64,000 bases of DNA from Dyadobacter linearis. GTDB lineage: Bacteria > Bacteroidota > Bacteroidia > Cytophagales > Spirosomataceae. The translations under genes were made by a program, and so were the position numbers. Under the pieces are notes generated by a model that saw only the letters and a list, made by a program, of their open reading frames with translations, did not search any database and had not been told where the DNA came from. The stretch covers positions 1-64,000 of the forward strand of contig NZ_CAJRAU010000009.1 in assembly GCF_907165045.1 (NCBI RefSeq), read 5' to 3'. This document shows, in pieces, positions 1-9,025 of this stretch (positions within the stretch are counted from its first letter, which is position 1; every line of letters starts with the position of its first letter).

Positions 1-139
1 TACCGTTGTTCCCGATTGGGAGTGCAAAAGTGCAGGCTTTATTTTTAACTTCCAAATCCCAAAGCAAAATATTTTTACCAAAATTCTAACCCAAGCACGC
101 AACTCCCTGAAAATGAAAATAAAAGAATTTCAGCCTATT

Positions 140-484
140 TTAAAGTTCTTTGAAATATTCTATAACATGCATTTTTAGTAACGTTTCCTGTTTTAGAACA
201 TCACCAGGTGGAAGAGCGCGTATCAGTTTATAATGAGGCCAGCCTTCTTTATCGGCATATTCAAATTCATAATAGGAGGAAAGGCGCAGTACTTCACAGA
301 TACCAATATGCATCAGATCCTGTTTCTGTTCCTTGGTAAAGCGTTTGGCTCCCTGGCCCAGCTCCTGTACACCTATAAGGAAAAGGACACCATTCAGGTC
401 GGCCGGTTTTTTACCTACTAATCTTTCAAGCTTATCCAGCAGGAACTCCCACTGTACTTCCAGTGGCTGATCTTCTATATCCAT
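140..484 (-). CDS. Conserved hypothetical protein, 114 aa
   Basis: I do not recognise a characterised family, but the composition is that of a genuine soluble protein: acidic, no signal peptide, no membrane segment, with a conserved-looking centre around residues 28-45 (KKPADLNGVLFLIGVQELG) and a C-terminal stretch ending IEYFKEL. I recall similar small proteins of unknown role in other Cytophagales, which is memory rather than a search. It is the only gene before the helicase at 661 and points away from it, so it is probably transcribed alone. The first 139 bases of the window downstream of it hold nothing I can identify. No function is proposed. Confidence 0.7.
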   Translation of the reverse strand: MDIEDQPLEVQWEFLLDKLERLVGKKPADLNGVLFLIGVQELGQGAKRFTKEQKQDLMHIGICEVLRLSSYYEFEYADKEGWPHYKLIRALPPGDVLKQETLLKMHVIEYFKEL

Positions 485-635
485 TATAATGTTTTCATAT
501 TAATGCTGTGTAACAACACCATTGCAGACAACCGATAAGCTGTTATTAGCGTTCTAAATCGAGGAACAAATTTTCCACCTTCGAAACTTACAGGTTTTAC
601 AGTTGAAGTGAAAGAAGGCATTAAAGGGTTTTTCC

Positions 636-643
636 TAACTTTG
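636..643 (+). promoter_or_regulatory. Candidate -7 promoter box for the UvrD/PcrA helicase gene
   Basis: TAACTTTG is an exact match to the Bacteroidota -7 consensus TAnnTTTG and lies 17 bases before the ATG at 661. There is no TTG at the expected -33 distance, so only half of the promoter is supported. A transcript starting just after it would have a very short leader. Confidence 0.45.
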
Positions 644-660
644 AATTTTAGCAAAGGGCA

Positions 661-2952
661 ATGAGCAAATCAGAAAAACATACGATTTTAAATCAGAACG
701 AATATTTATCCACCCTCAATCCACCTCAACGGGAGGCCGTGCTGCATGGAAACGGGCCTTTAATGATCATAGCGGGTGCCGGGTCGGGAAAAACAAGGGT
801 GCTTACTTATCGCATTGCGCACCTGATCGGCAACGGAGTGGATCCATTTCGCATATTATCCCTCACTTTTACCAACAAAGCTTCCGGCGAAATGCGCCAA
901 CGGATCGAAGGTGCAGTTGGGACAGAGGCCCGTAATATATGGATGGGTACTTTTCACTCGGTTTTTGCAAAGATTTTACGGATTGAGGCAAGATACCTGG
1001 GGTATACCAGTGACTTCTCTATATATGATACCGACGATTCCAAGTCCTTATTAAGAAGTATCATCAAAGAATATAACCTGGATGACAAGGTTTACAAAGC
1101 AAATGTGGTTTTCAATAGGATCTCAGGAGCTAAAAACCGCCTGATCTCTGCGGATGATTACATTAACAATGCGGTGATCCAGGCAGACGACGACGCTGCC
1201 AAAATGAAAGAGATCGGGAAGCTGTACAAAACGTACGCAACCCGCTGCTTTCAGGCGAATGCAATGGATTTCGATGATCTGCTTTTCAATACTAATGTGC
1301 TTTTCAGGGATTTTCCGGATGTACTATATAAGTACCAGCACAAATTCGAGCACGTGATGGTGGATGAGTTTCAGGATACCAACGTTTCCCAATACCTGAT
1401 CACGAGGAAGCTTTCAGCGGTTCACAGGAATATTGTCGTGGTAGGAGACGATGCGCAGAGTATTTATGCATTTCGTGGCGCCAATATTGAGAATATCCTG
1501 AATTTTGAGAAGGATTTCCCTGATGTCCAGACGATTAAGTTAGAGCAAAACTATCGTTCTACCAGCACTATCGTTGAAGCGGCTAACTCGGTTATTGCGA
1601 GAAATAAGGCGCAGCTGGAGAAAAAGACATTTACCCAAAATGAAGAAGGTTCATTAATAGATGTGATCAAGGCCAATTCTGATAATGAGGAAGGCCGGCT
1701 TGTGGCGACAGCTATTTTTGAAGAGAAAATGCAAAAAGCGCTGCGAAATGAGAATTTCGCCATTTTGTACCGTACCAACGCGCAGTCCCGGTCCTTTGAA
1801 GAAGCACTCAGAAAGCTTGGTATTAAGTACAGGATAGTTGGCGGGCAGTCTTTTTACCAAAGAAAAGAAATCAAGGACCTGCTTGCTTACCTGCGATATA
1901 CCGTCAATCAGCGCGATGAAGAAGCATTCAAAAGAATTATTAACCTTCCCAAACGCGGCATTGGTGACACTACCGTTGCAAAAATTTCAGTTACGGCTTC
2001 TGAAAACAATATGCCGATCTGGGATGTAGTAGCTAATATTGGTAAATACGCTTCGGGCCGTACAATATCACCGATCGAGCAATTTGCTACGCTGATCAAG
2101 AGCTTCAAAATCCAGGTCGAAGAAGGAAAAGATGCGTATGAAATTGCTGCGCATATTGCCAAAGCATCGGGAATTTTAAGAGAACTGTACGAGGATAAGA
2201 CCGTTGAAGGGCTTTCCAGGTATGAAAACGTTCAGGAATTATTGAACGGGATCAAAGAATTTGTCGATAGCGAAGAAACCGAAGACAAATCGCTTAGTGC
2301 ATTCTTGCAATCCGTTTCGCTGCTGACTAATGCAGACGAGCCGGATGAAAATGAGGATCACGATCGGGTTACTATGATGACTATTCACTCCGCTAAGGGT
2401 CTGGAATTCAGGAATGTATTCATAGTTGGTTTGGAGGAAGATCTTTTCCCGAGTCAGATGATGCTGGAAAGCCGGCAGGATTTGGAAGAAGAAAGGCGCC
2501 TATTTTATGTTGCGATTACGCGCGCTGAGAAGAAACTGACTTTTTCTTATGCGGAGAGCCGCTATCAATGGGGACGCATTAAGCTTTGTGAGCCAAGCCG
2601 GTTCTTACTGGAAGTCGACCAGCGTTTTCTGAATGTTTCAAAAATGGTCCAAACTGCCACAGCGCGTGATTCCGGGCCGCCGCCGATCACCAATTTTGCA
2701 AGAAATCTTCGCAAGCCCGCTGCTCCGGTAGCAACATCGCCGGGCCCCGCGCATTCCCCTTCTCCGGATTTTGTGCCCAGCGATACTTTTGACCTTACAG
2801 AAGGAGATAAGGTGGAACATTTGAAGTTTGGATTCGGGACTGTGACTAAAATGGATGTGAATGGAACCGACAGGAAAGCGACGGTCAAATTTGATCTCGT
2901 AGGTGAGAAAACCTTGCTGCTTAGTTTTGCCAAATTGAGGATACTTAAATAA
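661..2952 (+). CDS. UvrD/PcrA-type superfamily 1 DNA helicase, 763 aa
   Basis: ATP-dependent 3'-5' helicase of the UvrD/Rep/PcrA family, acting in nucleotide-excision and mismatch repair and in clearing replication-transcription conflicts. All SF1A motifs are visible: Q motif LNPPQREAV at residues 19-27, Walker A GAGSGKT at 39-45, DEFQDTN around 235-241, QNYRST near 297, and the arginine-finger region VAITRAEKK near 618. The C-terminal 55 residues (from about 708) carry GDKVEHLKFGFGTV, the Tudor-like tail by which PcrA docks on RNA polymerase, so PcrA is the better name; the choice between uvrD and pcrA is left open. Length is normal. It is followed after 87 bases by a DUF4301 gene on the same strand. 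Confidence 0.95.
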   Translation: MSKSEKHTILNQNEYLSTLNPPQREAVLHGNGPLMIIAGAGSGKTRVLTYRIAHLIGNGVDPFRILSLTFTNKASGEMRQRIEGAVGTEARNIWMGTFHSVFAKILRIEARYLGYTSDFSIYDTDDSKSLLRSIIKEYNLDDKVYKANVVFNRISGAKNRLISADDYINNAVIQADDDAAKMKEIGKLYKTYATRCFQANAMDFDDLLFNTNVLFRDFPDVLYKYQHKFEHVMVDEFQDTNVSQYLITRKLSAVHRNIVVVGDDAQSIYAFRGANIENILNFEKDFPDVQTIKLEQNYRSTSTIVEAANSVIARNKAQLEKKTFTQNEEGSLIDVIKANSDNEEGRLVATAIFEEKMQKALRNENFAILYRTNAQSRSFEEALRKLGIKYRIVGGQSFYQRKEIKDLLAYLRYTVNQRDEEAFKRIINLPKRGIGDTTVAKISVTASENNMPIWDVVANIGKYASGRTISPIEQFATLIKSFKIQVEEGKDAYEIAAHIAKASGILRELYEDKTVEGLSRYENVQELLNGIKEFVDSEETEDKSLSAFLQSVSLLTNADEPDENEDHDRVTMMTIHSAKGLEFRNVFIVGLEEDLFPSQMMLESRQDLEEERRLFYVAITRAEKKLTFSYAESRYQWGRIKLCEPSRFLLEVDQRFLNVSKMVQTATARDSGPPPITNFARNLRKPAAPVATSPGPAHSPSPDFVPSDTFDLTEGDKVEHLKFGFGTVTKMDVNGTDRKATVKFDLVGEKTLLLSFAKLRILK

Positions 2953-3039
2953 ATCGGTATCCATAGTTATAGCGTGTTCCCGGCTCGCTTTTATATAACT
3001 AGTCTTACCCTAAAACTTCACTGATTAAACAACTAAAGT

Positions 3040-4536
3040 ATGTTCATTGAAAAAGATATAACGCAAATAAAGGAGCGAGGAAGTGATATCGGCACTGTGG
3101 AAGAGCAGGTTGGATATTTTGTTAATGGTTTTCCATTTCTCCAGCTGTCAAAAGCGGCGACAGTTGGTGACGGAATTATAAGACTTACAGACACAGAAAT
3201 TTCAGAAGTGATCAGTGATTTTGACAAAAAAGCAGCTGACGGCGAAGTGGCTTTGTTGAAATTTGTACCCGCATCCGGCGCGGCCACCCGAATGTTCAAA
3301 TCACTTTTCAGCTTTCTGCAAGAAGGGAAAAGAGATAAATCAGTGGATGAATTCTTTGTAAAGCTCCCCGACTTTGCTTTTTACGAAGATTTAAAAGCGT
3401 CACTATTATCAGATGGTTATGATATTACTTCTGCGGACGAAACTACGATCGCATCTTATTTCCTGACTACTAAAGGGCTGGGTTACGGGGAGTTACCCAA
3501 AGGTTTATTGAAATTCCATAATTATCCCGATCGGTCAAGAACGCCTCTGGAAGAACATTTGGTGGAAGGTGCGAAATATGCGAATGCGGGCAGCAATGTC
3601 CAGATCCACTTCACAGTTTCACCCGAACATCGCGACAAATTTGAAAAACTGGTCGTAGAAGTGCTGCCAAGTTACCAGAGCGAATTTGGCGTGAGGTATA
3701 TTGTTTCATTTTCAGAGCAAAAAAGTGCAACGGATACTATTGCGGTTAACCTGGATAATTCGCCTTTCCGCGAAAAAGATGGTTCGCTTTTGTTCCGCCC
3801 CGCAGGTCACGGCGCGTTGCTTGAGAATTTAGCCCAACTGGATGCAGATATTATTTTTATTAAAAATATAGATAATGTAGTGCCTGACAGAATAAAGGCA
3901 GATACAATTCAATACAAAAAGGCGCTGGCGGGAATAGTTCTCAAATACCAGAAAAAGATATTCACCTATCTTGAAAAACTTCAAGTAGACACTGATTTTA
4001 GCATTTTATCAGAAGTCGATACTTTTTTCAAAAAGGAGCTTTGTGTGATTCCGCCTGCTGGTTTCGATTTGTGGGACGATAAAAAGAGAAAAGAATATTT
4101 TGTTCAAAAACTGGATCGTCCTTTGAGAGCTTGCGGAATGGTGAAGAACCAGGGTGAGCCCGGCGGCGGACCTTTCTGGGCCGAGAATGCAGACGGTTCT
4201 TCGTCTTTGCAAATCGTAGAATCTGCGCAGGTAGACTTAGATGATTCGTCTCAAAACGATATTTTTAAAAACTCGACACACTTTAATCCGGTCGATCTGG
4301 TGTGTGGCGTGAAGAATTATAAAGGAGAATTATTTGATTTGAAAAAATTCCGTGACCCGCTTACAGGTTTCATTACTGCCAAATCAAAAGATGGTAAAGA
4401 CCTGAAAGCCCAGGAGTTACCAGGTTTGTGGAATGGATCCATGGCAGATTGGAATACCCTGTTTGTAGAAGTTCCCCTGATCACTTTCAATCCCGTAAAA
4501 ACGGTGAATGATTTGCTGAGAGAGCAACATCAATAG
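3040..4536 (+). CDS. DUF4301 family protein, 498 aa
   Basis: Soluble protein without signal peptide or membrane segments, whose N-terminus (FIEKDITQIKERGSD) and a glycine-rich stretch ASGAATRMFKSL near residues 86-97 match what I know of DUF4301, a Bacteroidota family of uncharacterised function. Other conspicuous patches are FRPAGHGALLENL near 252 and the GEPGGGPFWAENADG segment near 375, which look like nucleotide- or sugar-nucleotide-binding loops, but that is speculation. It follows the helicase on the same strand and is closed by a strong hairpin terminator at 4561. No role is assigned. Confidence 0.8.
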   Translation: MFIEKDITQIKERGSDIGTVEEQVGYFVNGFPFLQLSKAATVGDGIIRLTDTEISEVISDFDKKAADGEVALLKFVPASGAATRMFKSLFSFLQEGKRDKSVDEFFVKLPDFAFYEDLKASLLSDGYDITSADETTIASYFLTTKGLGYGELPKGLLKFHNYPDRSRTPLEEHLVEGAKYANAGSNVQIHFTVSPEHRDKFEKLVVEVLPSYQSEFGVRYIVSFSEQKSATDTIAVNLDNSPFREKDGSLLFRPAGHGALLENLAQLDADIIFIKNIDNVVPDRIKADTIQYKKALAGIVLKYQKKIFTYLEKLQVDTDFSILSEVDTFFKKELCVIPPAGFDLWDDKKRKEYFVQKLDRPLRACGMVKNQGEPGGGPFWAENADGSSSLQIVESAQVDLDDSSQNDIFKNSTHFNPVDLVCGVKNYKGELFDLKKFRDPLTGFITAKSKDGKDLKAQELPGLWNGSMADWNTLFVEVPLITFNPVKTVNDLLREQHQ

Positions 4537-4560
4537 TGGCGAACATTTAAAAAACAAAAA

Positions 4561-4585
4561 AACCGCAGAAGGATATTCTGCGGTT
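4561..4585. terminator. Bidirectional intrinsic terminator
   Basis: A perfect 10-bp stem (AACCGCAGAA paired with TTCTGCGGTT) around a 5-base loop, flanked by an A-run on the left and a T-run on the right. It lies between convergent genes (DUF4301 and the Lrp regulator) and can end transcripts from both sides. Confidence 0.85.
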
Positions 4586-4608
4586 TTTAATGTCCTGACG
4601 AAATATGA

Positions 4609-5082
4609 TTAAGGTATAGGTAATACTTTGCTTTCTTTAAAAGTAGACAGGATTACCATCGTCTGAGTACTTGCTACCTCTTCAATTTCATTGATCTTTT
4701 CAAGCATCAGTTTTTGATAAGTACTGATATCTTTCGAGATAACTCTCAATAAAAAGTCACCTGTACCTGTAATATGGTGGCATTCAATTACTTCTGGGAT
4801 TGCGTGGATCTTTTCAACAAACGATTCCGTCACAGCCTTACGGTGCCCTACCAATGAAATCTGAACAAAGGTACTTACACCCAAGCCCACTTTCTCAGGT
4901 TCAAGCTGAGCGTGGTAGCTCTTTATAATGCCCGACTGTTCCAGCTTTTTCACGCGCTCCAAAGTCGGAGCAGGGGACAGCCCTATTTCTTTCGATAGTT
5001 GTGCGTTGGTTATTTTTGCGTTCGTTTGAAGGATCTCCAGTACTTTACGGTCTATCTGGTCTAACTTAATAATGGCCGACAT
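4609..5082 (-). CDS. Lrp/AsnC family transcriptional regulator, 157 aa
   Basis: Leucine-responsive-type regulator. The N-terminal winged helix-turn-helix is seen at about residues 6-60 (LDQIDRKVLEILQTNAKIT, then LSKEIGLSPAPTLERVKKLE), followed by the RAM/ligand-binding dimerisation domain (residues 70-150, with the GTGDFLLRVISKD core). Length is typical. It is transcribed alone and points away from the fucose-synthase gene. Its effector cannot be deduced; neighbouring genes are not amino-acid biosynthetic. An AAAAAGG/CCTTTTT inverted repeat with a 2-base loop lies in its leader (5104-5119) and could be an operator, but is too tight for a hairpin. Confidence 0.93.
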   Translation of the reverse strand: MSAIIKLDQIDRKVLEILQTNAKITNAQLSKEIGLSPAPTLERVKKLEQSGIIKSYHAQLEPEKVGLGVSTFVQISLVGHRKAVTESFVEKIHAIPEVIECHHITGTGDFLLRVISKDISTYQKLMLEKINEIEEVASTQTMVILSTFKESKVLPIP

Positions 5083-5127
5083 TTCTCTCTGACTAAGGTT
5101 TTAAAAAGGCCCCTTTTTGGGACGATG

Positions 5128-5135
5128 CAAAACTA
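5128..5135 (-). promoter_or_regulatory. Candidate -7 promoter box for the Lrp-family gene
   Basis: Read on the minus strand this is TAGTTTTG, an exact match to TAnnTTTG, about 45 bases before the start codon. No -33 TTG is visible at 19-21 bases. Confidence 0.4.
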
Positions 5136-5267
5136 ATTAGATTCCCGAAGATTCTTATAATTTTATATTGGAAATTTGTCAAAAAAAAGAATTATCGTAG
5201 GTCAAAATAGATTTTAGTACTTAAATATTAGGCTCCCAATGTTTTAAACGCATTGCCGGCTATCGAT

Positions 5268-6209
5268 TTAGACTGCATACGTTTCTCTTTTTTGCAGGAA
5301 ATCCTGGTAAGTTACACGGATCCCGTCTTCCAGTTCTATCCGATGTTTCCATCCCAAACCATGCAATTTGCCCACGTCCATCAGCTTTCTCGGCGTGCCA
5401 TCAGGTTTGTCGGTATTCCAGTTAATACCACCATCATAACCAACAATATCCCTGATCATTTCAGCCAGAGATTTGATCGTCACGTCCGCACCTACACCTA
5501 CATTTACAAAGCCCGGCTCATTGTAATTCTGCATTAAAAAGTAGCAGGCATCCGCGAGATCATCGGCGTGCAGAAATTCTCTCAAAGGCGATCCTGTGCC
5601 CCAAAGCTCAACAGCAGGCCTGTTTTCTTCCTTCGCTTCGTGGAATTTCCGGATCATCGCCGGCAATACGTGTGAGTTGTTCAGGTCGTAATTGTCGTTC
5701 GGACCATACAGGTTTGTGGGCATTACCGAGATAAAATTGCAACCGTACTGAGCGCGGTAAGCTTCACACATTTTAATACCCGCGATCTTCGCAATCGCAT
5801 AAGGTTCATTGGTTGGTTCCAGCAATCCTGTCAGCAGAGAATCTTCGCGTAGCGGCTGTGGGGCCAGTTTTGGATAAATACAGCTGGAACCCAGGAACAT
5901 CAGCTTTGTCGCGCCGGAACGGTACGCACTATCGATTACATTATTCTGGATCAACAGGTTATCATGTAAAAACTCGGCGCGATAAATGTTATTGGCCAGG
6001 ATACCACCTACTTTTGCGGCAGCAAGAAAAATATATTCCGGACGCTCCGTTTCGAAGAAAGACCTAACTGCACTCTGATCGCGCAGATCAAGCTCGGAAG
6101 AGGTTTTTAGCACCAGATTAGTGAAGCCTTCGCTAACCAATTTTCTATGTATGGCAGAACCTACCATTCCTCTGTGCCCGGCGATATAAATTTTTGCGCT
6201 TTTTTCCAC
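5268..6209 (-). CDS. fcl: GDP-L-fucose synthase, 313 aa
   Basis: NADP-dependent epimerase-reductase that converts GDP-4-keto-6-deoxy-mannose to GDP-L-fucose for surface glycans. It belongs to the short-chain dehydrogenase (extended) family: nucleotide-binding GHRGMVGSAIHRKL at residues 11-24, the catalytic SSC near 107 and the YAIAK pair (Tyr/Lys) near 136-140, plus the family-typical MPTNLYGPNDNYD and NVGVGADVTIKSLAE stretches. Length is standard. Its usual partner, GDP-mannose 4,6-dehydratase (gmd), and other glycan genes are not in this window, so it stands alone between an Lrp regulator and an exported protein. Confidence 0.95.
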   Translation of the reverse strand: MEKSAKIYIAGHRGMVGSAIHRKLVSEGFTNLVLKTSSELDLRDQSAVRSFFETERPEYIFLAAAKVGGILANNIYRAEFLHDNLLIQNNVIDSAYRSGATKLMFLGSSCIYPKLAPQPLREDSLLTGLLEPTNEPYAIAKIAGIKMCEAYRAQYGCNFISVMPTNLYGPNDNYDLNNSHVLPAMIRKFHEAKEENRPAVELWGTGSPLREFLHADDLADACYFLMQNYNEPGFVNVGVGADVTIKSLAEMIRDIVGYDGGINWNTDKPDGTPRKLMDVGKLHGLGWKHRIELEDGIRVTYQDFLQKRETYAV

Positions 6210-6261
6210 GGTGTTTTTTTTAAATTTGTACGTTGAATATCAATATAGAAAAAATCAATTC

Positions 6262-6275
6262 GTTACAAAAGTAAC
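6262..6275 (-). promoter_or_regulatory. Promoter box inside a palindrome upstream of the fucose synthase
   Basis: GTTACAAAAGTAAC is a 5-bp inverted repeat around AAAA. On the minus strand its centre reads TACTTTTG (6266-6273), a perfect TAnnTTTG box. The nearest minus-strand TTG is 24 bases further up, slightly too far. The dyad symmetry over the -7 box suggests a possible operator for fcl; this is inference. Confidence 0.4.
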
Positions 6276-6305
6276 AATCTTGCTCGTAAGAAAAATCCAA
6301 TTCTC

Positions 6306-7319
6306 ATGCAAAGAATCGTTCTGATTTGTAGCCTAATTTCGTGTTGTCTGATAGAGGGGGGATATGCTCAGTCCGTTCAAAAGGATGCTACGCCGCCTGC
6401 CTGGCTTCCAAAAGAGACAGTAAAAAAGGACACAGCGAGCCGGCCAACCGGACTTAGTTCATTTATTTCGGGCCTTGATCCGGTAGTAGGAGCCTCATTA
6501 CCAGGTGATAAAGGGAAAACAACAAGCCTCTCGACACTTTTTGGAGAAACTATTCCTGACCTAGGCTTACGGGTAAAGGAATACAAGAGCCAGAAGTCCG
6601 ACCGCAAGGCGAAAAAGGAGAGGTCCAAGCTTGCAAAAGTGCAATATAAAGGTGTTCCAATGCAAAGTATGTCGGTGAAATACGGTAGCGGCGACCGTGC
6701 GACAGTCGAATCGTTTCATGTATTGAAGGAATATCAGCCGATCAGCCCCTATGCCCGCGCTACCGAAACCCGCTGGTACGATAAAAAAGGCAAGAAGCTG
6801 AGCTCGGCCGTAATCCAGAAAAAAGACCAGGCGCTGCCGCTTCACGGTTCATATAAAAAGTATAATGGTGAAAATTTGATTGAAGAAGGATATTATTTCA
6901 TGGGCGTGAAGGATGGTCGCTGGGTGAAATATGATGCGAAATATAATTTAATAGATAAGTCAGTCTGGGATAAAGGTTTCCCCGCCGAATCCCGCATAAC
7001 TTACTATGATTCAGCACATACGCAGATTAAAGAAGTAGTGCCGGTTGCATTCGGCGAAGTGGAAGGAGAGTTTTTGCAATTTTATAAAGAAGGCCAGTTA
7101 ATGGCCAATGGTAAATACGACGACGGCAAAAAAGTAGGCCGCTGGATTGAATATTACCAGTTTCGCAGACAGCGGAAAAAAGAGATACAATATCCCAAAA
7201 CAAGTTGGGAAGAAGATTTTGAGCCTTTTGTTTTGAGGGAGTGGGACGATAAGGGCAAGCTGCTTTACGATTACACAAAGGATCCCCGCGCTTCGGCCGA
7301 AGAGGAAACCGAAAATTAA
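6306..7319 (+). CDS. Exported MORN-like repeat protein, 337 aa
   Basis: A signal peptide (about residues 1-21, ending GGYAQ) directs export. The C-terminal half, roughly residues 180-300, contains repeated units of the form GxYxxYxxGxLxxxGxYxxGxxxGxWxxY, for example EGEFLQFYKEGQLMANGKYD then GRWIEYY; these are the MORN-like repeats often labelled 'YwqK family antitoxin', a name that does not imply a toxin here. The N-terminal half is lysine-rich and low in conserved features. The gene is followed after 4 bases by a polytopic membrane protein, so the two are very likely co-transcribed and may act together at the envelope. Function unknown. Confidence 0.75.
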   Translation: MQRIVLICSLISCCLIEGGYAQSVQKDATPPAWLPKETVKKDTASRPTGLSSFISGLDPVVGASLPGDKGKTTSLSTLFGETIPDLGLRVKEYKSQKSDRKAKKERSKLAKVQYKGVPMQSMSVKYGSGDRATVESFHVLKEYQPISPYARATETRWYDKKGKKLSSAVIQKKDQALPLHGSYKKYNGENLIEEGYYFMGVKDGRWVKYDAKYNLIDKSVWDKGFPAESRITYYDSAHTQIKEVVPVAFGEVEGEFLQFYKEGQLMANGKYDDGKKVGRWIEYYQFRRQRKKEIQYPKTSWEEDFEPFVLREWDDKGKLLYDYTKDPRASAEEETEN

Positions 7320-7323
7320 ATTT

Positions 7324-9024
7324 ATGCTCGAATCTCTCCTACGTTTGGCCAGGGAAAAAACCTGGCTTTTATTATTGTTTTGCATTGCTCCTGTCGTCAT
7401 TTATGTTTGGGTATTTAAGGCAATTGCGCTGAATGTCAATTATGTAGCTTTCGACGACATTACTATTCTAGGCGTCATTCCCCCATTCGGCGATGCTAAT
7501 CTGCTGGAACGCTGGAAGCTACTCACAGACTTATTTCCCGAACACCGCCTTGTTTTCTCCCGCTCTGTAATTCTCCTGCTTTACGGGATATTTGGTGAAG
7601 TCAACCTCGTTTGGCCGATGATCATCGCCAATATCTGCTGGGCGCTTTGCGCATTTGTCTTTTATCGCGCATTTAGCAAGCTCCGTATTTCAATATGGTA
7701 CTTCGTTCCGGTTTTGTGGCTATGGTTCAATATCCAATCTTTTGAAAATATATTCTGGGGCGTTAGTTCGCTATGCAATTTCGGCGTAATCCTTTTCTTT
7801 CTCTCAGCCCTTTATTTTGCCGCATTTCATCCAAAAAAGATAGTAGCCGCCTTACTTTTCGCGCTCGCTGCCACATTCACTTATGGAAATGGGTTAATGG
7901 TTTTTCCGGTGATAGGTTTGATTTACCTGCTAACGGGATACAGAAAGCAGTTTTTAATCACATTGATTACTACTCTGGTCGTCGCGGTCGTTTATTTTAT
8001 CGATTTCACGCCAATTACTCAAAATCTCGACATTTCTAACCCAAAGCAGCTTCACGAAGGCTTCTTTGGTTTTTTTGGATTTATCGGTTCAATAGCCACT
8101 CTCAATGCCTATAATACGCCTTATTCTATATTATATCTGGCGTCGGGATTTGGAATGCTGTTCATTGGTCTGCTCATTTTCCTTTATCGAAAAGAATTCA
8201 GCAAACTCTGGGATTCGACTTTCTTGAAAGCTCCTTATGCAAATCAAACAGCCCTATTTGCCGCTGGGATAGCAATATTAGTAGGGATAACTGCACTTGC
8301 ATTAACCTACAAACGCATTCCGACGGACACTTTTGAAGGAATGTTCAAAGGTCGGTATCGCATGTATTCGGCGCTCTGGTGCATTGCATTGTACTTTGCA
8401 TTTCTCGCACTTACCCCAAAAGCTACCGTTAGAAAATTTGCTCCGGGAATTTTAGTGCTGACAATCATCTTAAACCTCGTGGTCCTCCACAGCAATTTTG
8501 CCGACGCAGTGAATAACCGCCGGGCCGCCATTGCGCAGGAATTCAATGCACGCTACAATGCCGATTGGCTCGGTCTGAGTATGTTTTCAATGGACCAGCA
8601 GCATTATGAGAAGATACGTTCCTATTACAAATCGCGTGACCCGCTGGCGGAAGGCTGGAATCCCGACAAGAAAAACCTGGATATCCAGTGCGACAGCCTG
8701 CTAACACCAGAAATCGTAGAGAAGGTTGGAAATCATATCGTTATCAGATTCCCTCAGCATTTTTTCAAAGCAGAAAAAGACTATTCTGACGGTCCTTATA
8801 TTTTGCTGAAATCGCAGGAACATGCGTATGTTTCGCCGCCTTATCAATCTGCGGTACCCCTAAAAACGACAGCCCGGAGGTTGATGTACTTTTCAAAAGG
8901 CGCTTATGGAAGCTTTCACGAGGCGACTGTGGAACCGGGAAATTATCAGATCTATCTTTTAGTGCGGACAAATGGAATGAACCGCATTTACTGTACCGGC
9001 AAAACCTGGGAAGAAAAAGAATAG
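7324..9024 (+). CDS. Polytopic membrane protein, possible GT-C glycosyltransferase, 566 aa
   Basis: About ten to eleven hydrophobic segments span residues 13-380, followed by a soluble C-terminal region of about 170 residues. The first extracytoplasmic loop contains FDD (in YVAFDDITIL, near residue 42), resembling the acidic catalytic motif of GT-C lipid-sugar glycosyltransferases, and LVFSRSVILLLYG follows. I know no exact family and offer GT-C only as a possibility from topology and the acidic loop. It begins 4 bases after the MORN-like gene and ends 1 base before the convergent PBP4 gene, with no visible terminator between. Confidence 0.7.
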   Translation: MLESLLRLAREKTWLLLLFCIAPVVIYVWVFKAIALNVNYVAFDDITILGVIPPFGDANLLERWKLLTDLFPEHRLVFSRSVILLLYGIFGEVNLVWPMIIANICWALCAFVFYRAFSKLRISIWYFVPVLWLWFNIQSFENIFWGVSSLCNFGVILFFLSALYFAAFHPKKIVAALLFALAATFTYGNGLMVFPVIGLIYLLTGYRKQFLITLITTLVVAVVYFIDFTPITQNLDISNPKQLHEGFFGFFGFIGSIATLNAYNTPYSILYLASGFGMLFIGLLIFLYRKEFSKLWDSTFLKAPYANQTALFAAGIAILVGITALALTYKRIPTDTFEGMFKGRYRMYSALWCIALYFAFLALTPKATVRKFAPGILVLTIILNLVVLHSNFADAVNNRRAAIAQEFNARYNADWLGLSMFSMDQQHYEKIRSYYKSRDPLAEGWNPDKKNLDIQCDSLLTPEIVEKVGNHIVIRFPQHFFKAEKDYSDGPYILLKSQEHAYVSPPYQSAVPLKTTARRLMYFSKGAYGSFHEATVEPGNYQIYLLVRTNGMNRIYCTGKTWEEKE

Positions 9025-9025
9025 C

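Noticed and set aside
5104..5119. AAAAAGG/CCTTTTT inverted repeat as an attenuator hairpin
   Set aside because: The loop is only 2 bases, too small for a stable RNA hairpin; it may be an operator but there is no further support.
6306..7319. Antitoxin role implied by the common database name 'YwqK family antitoxin'
   Set aside because: The signal peptide and MORN-like repeats give an exported protein; no toxin is adjacent, so the name is not informative.
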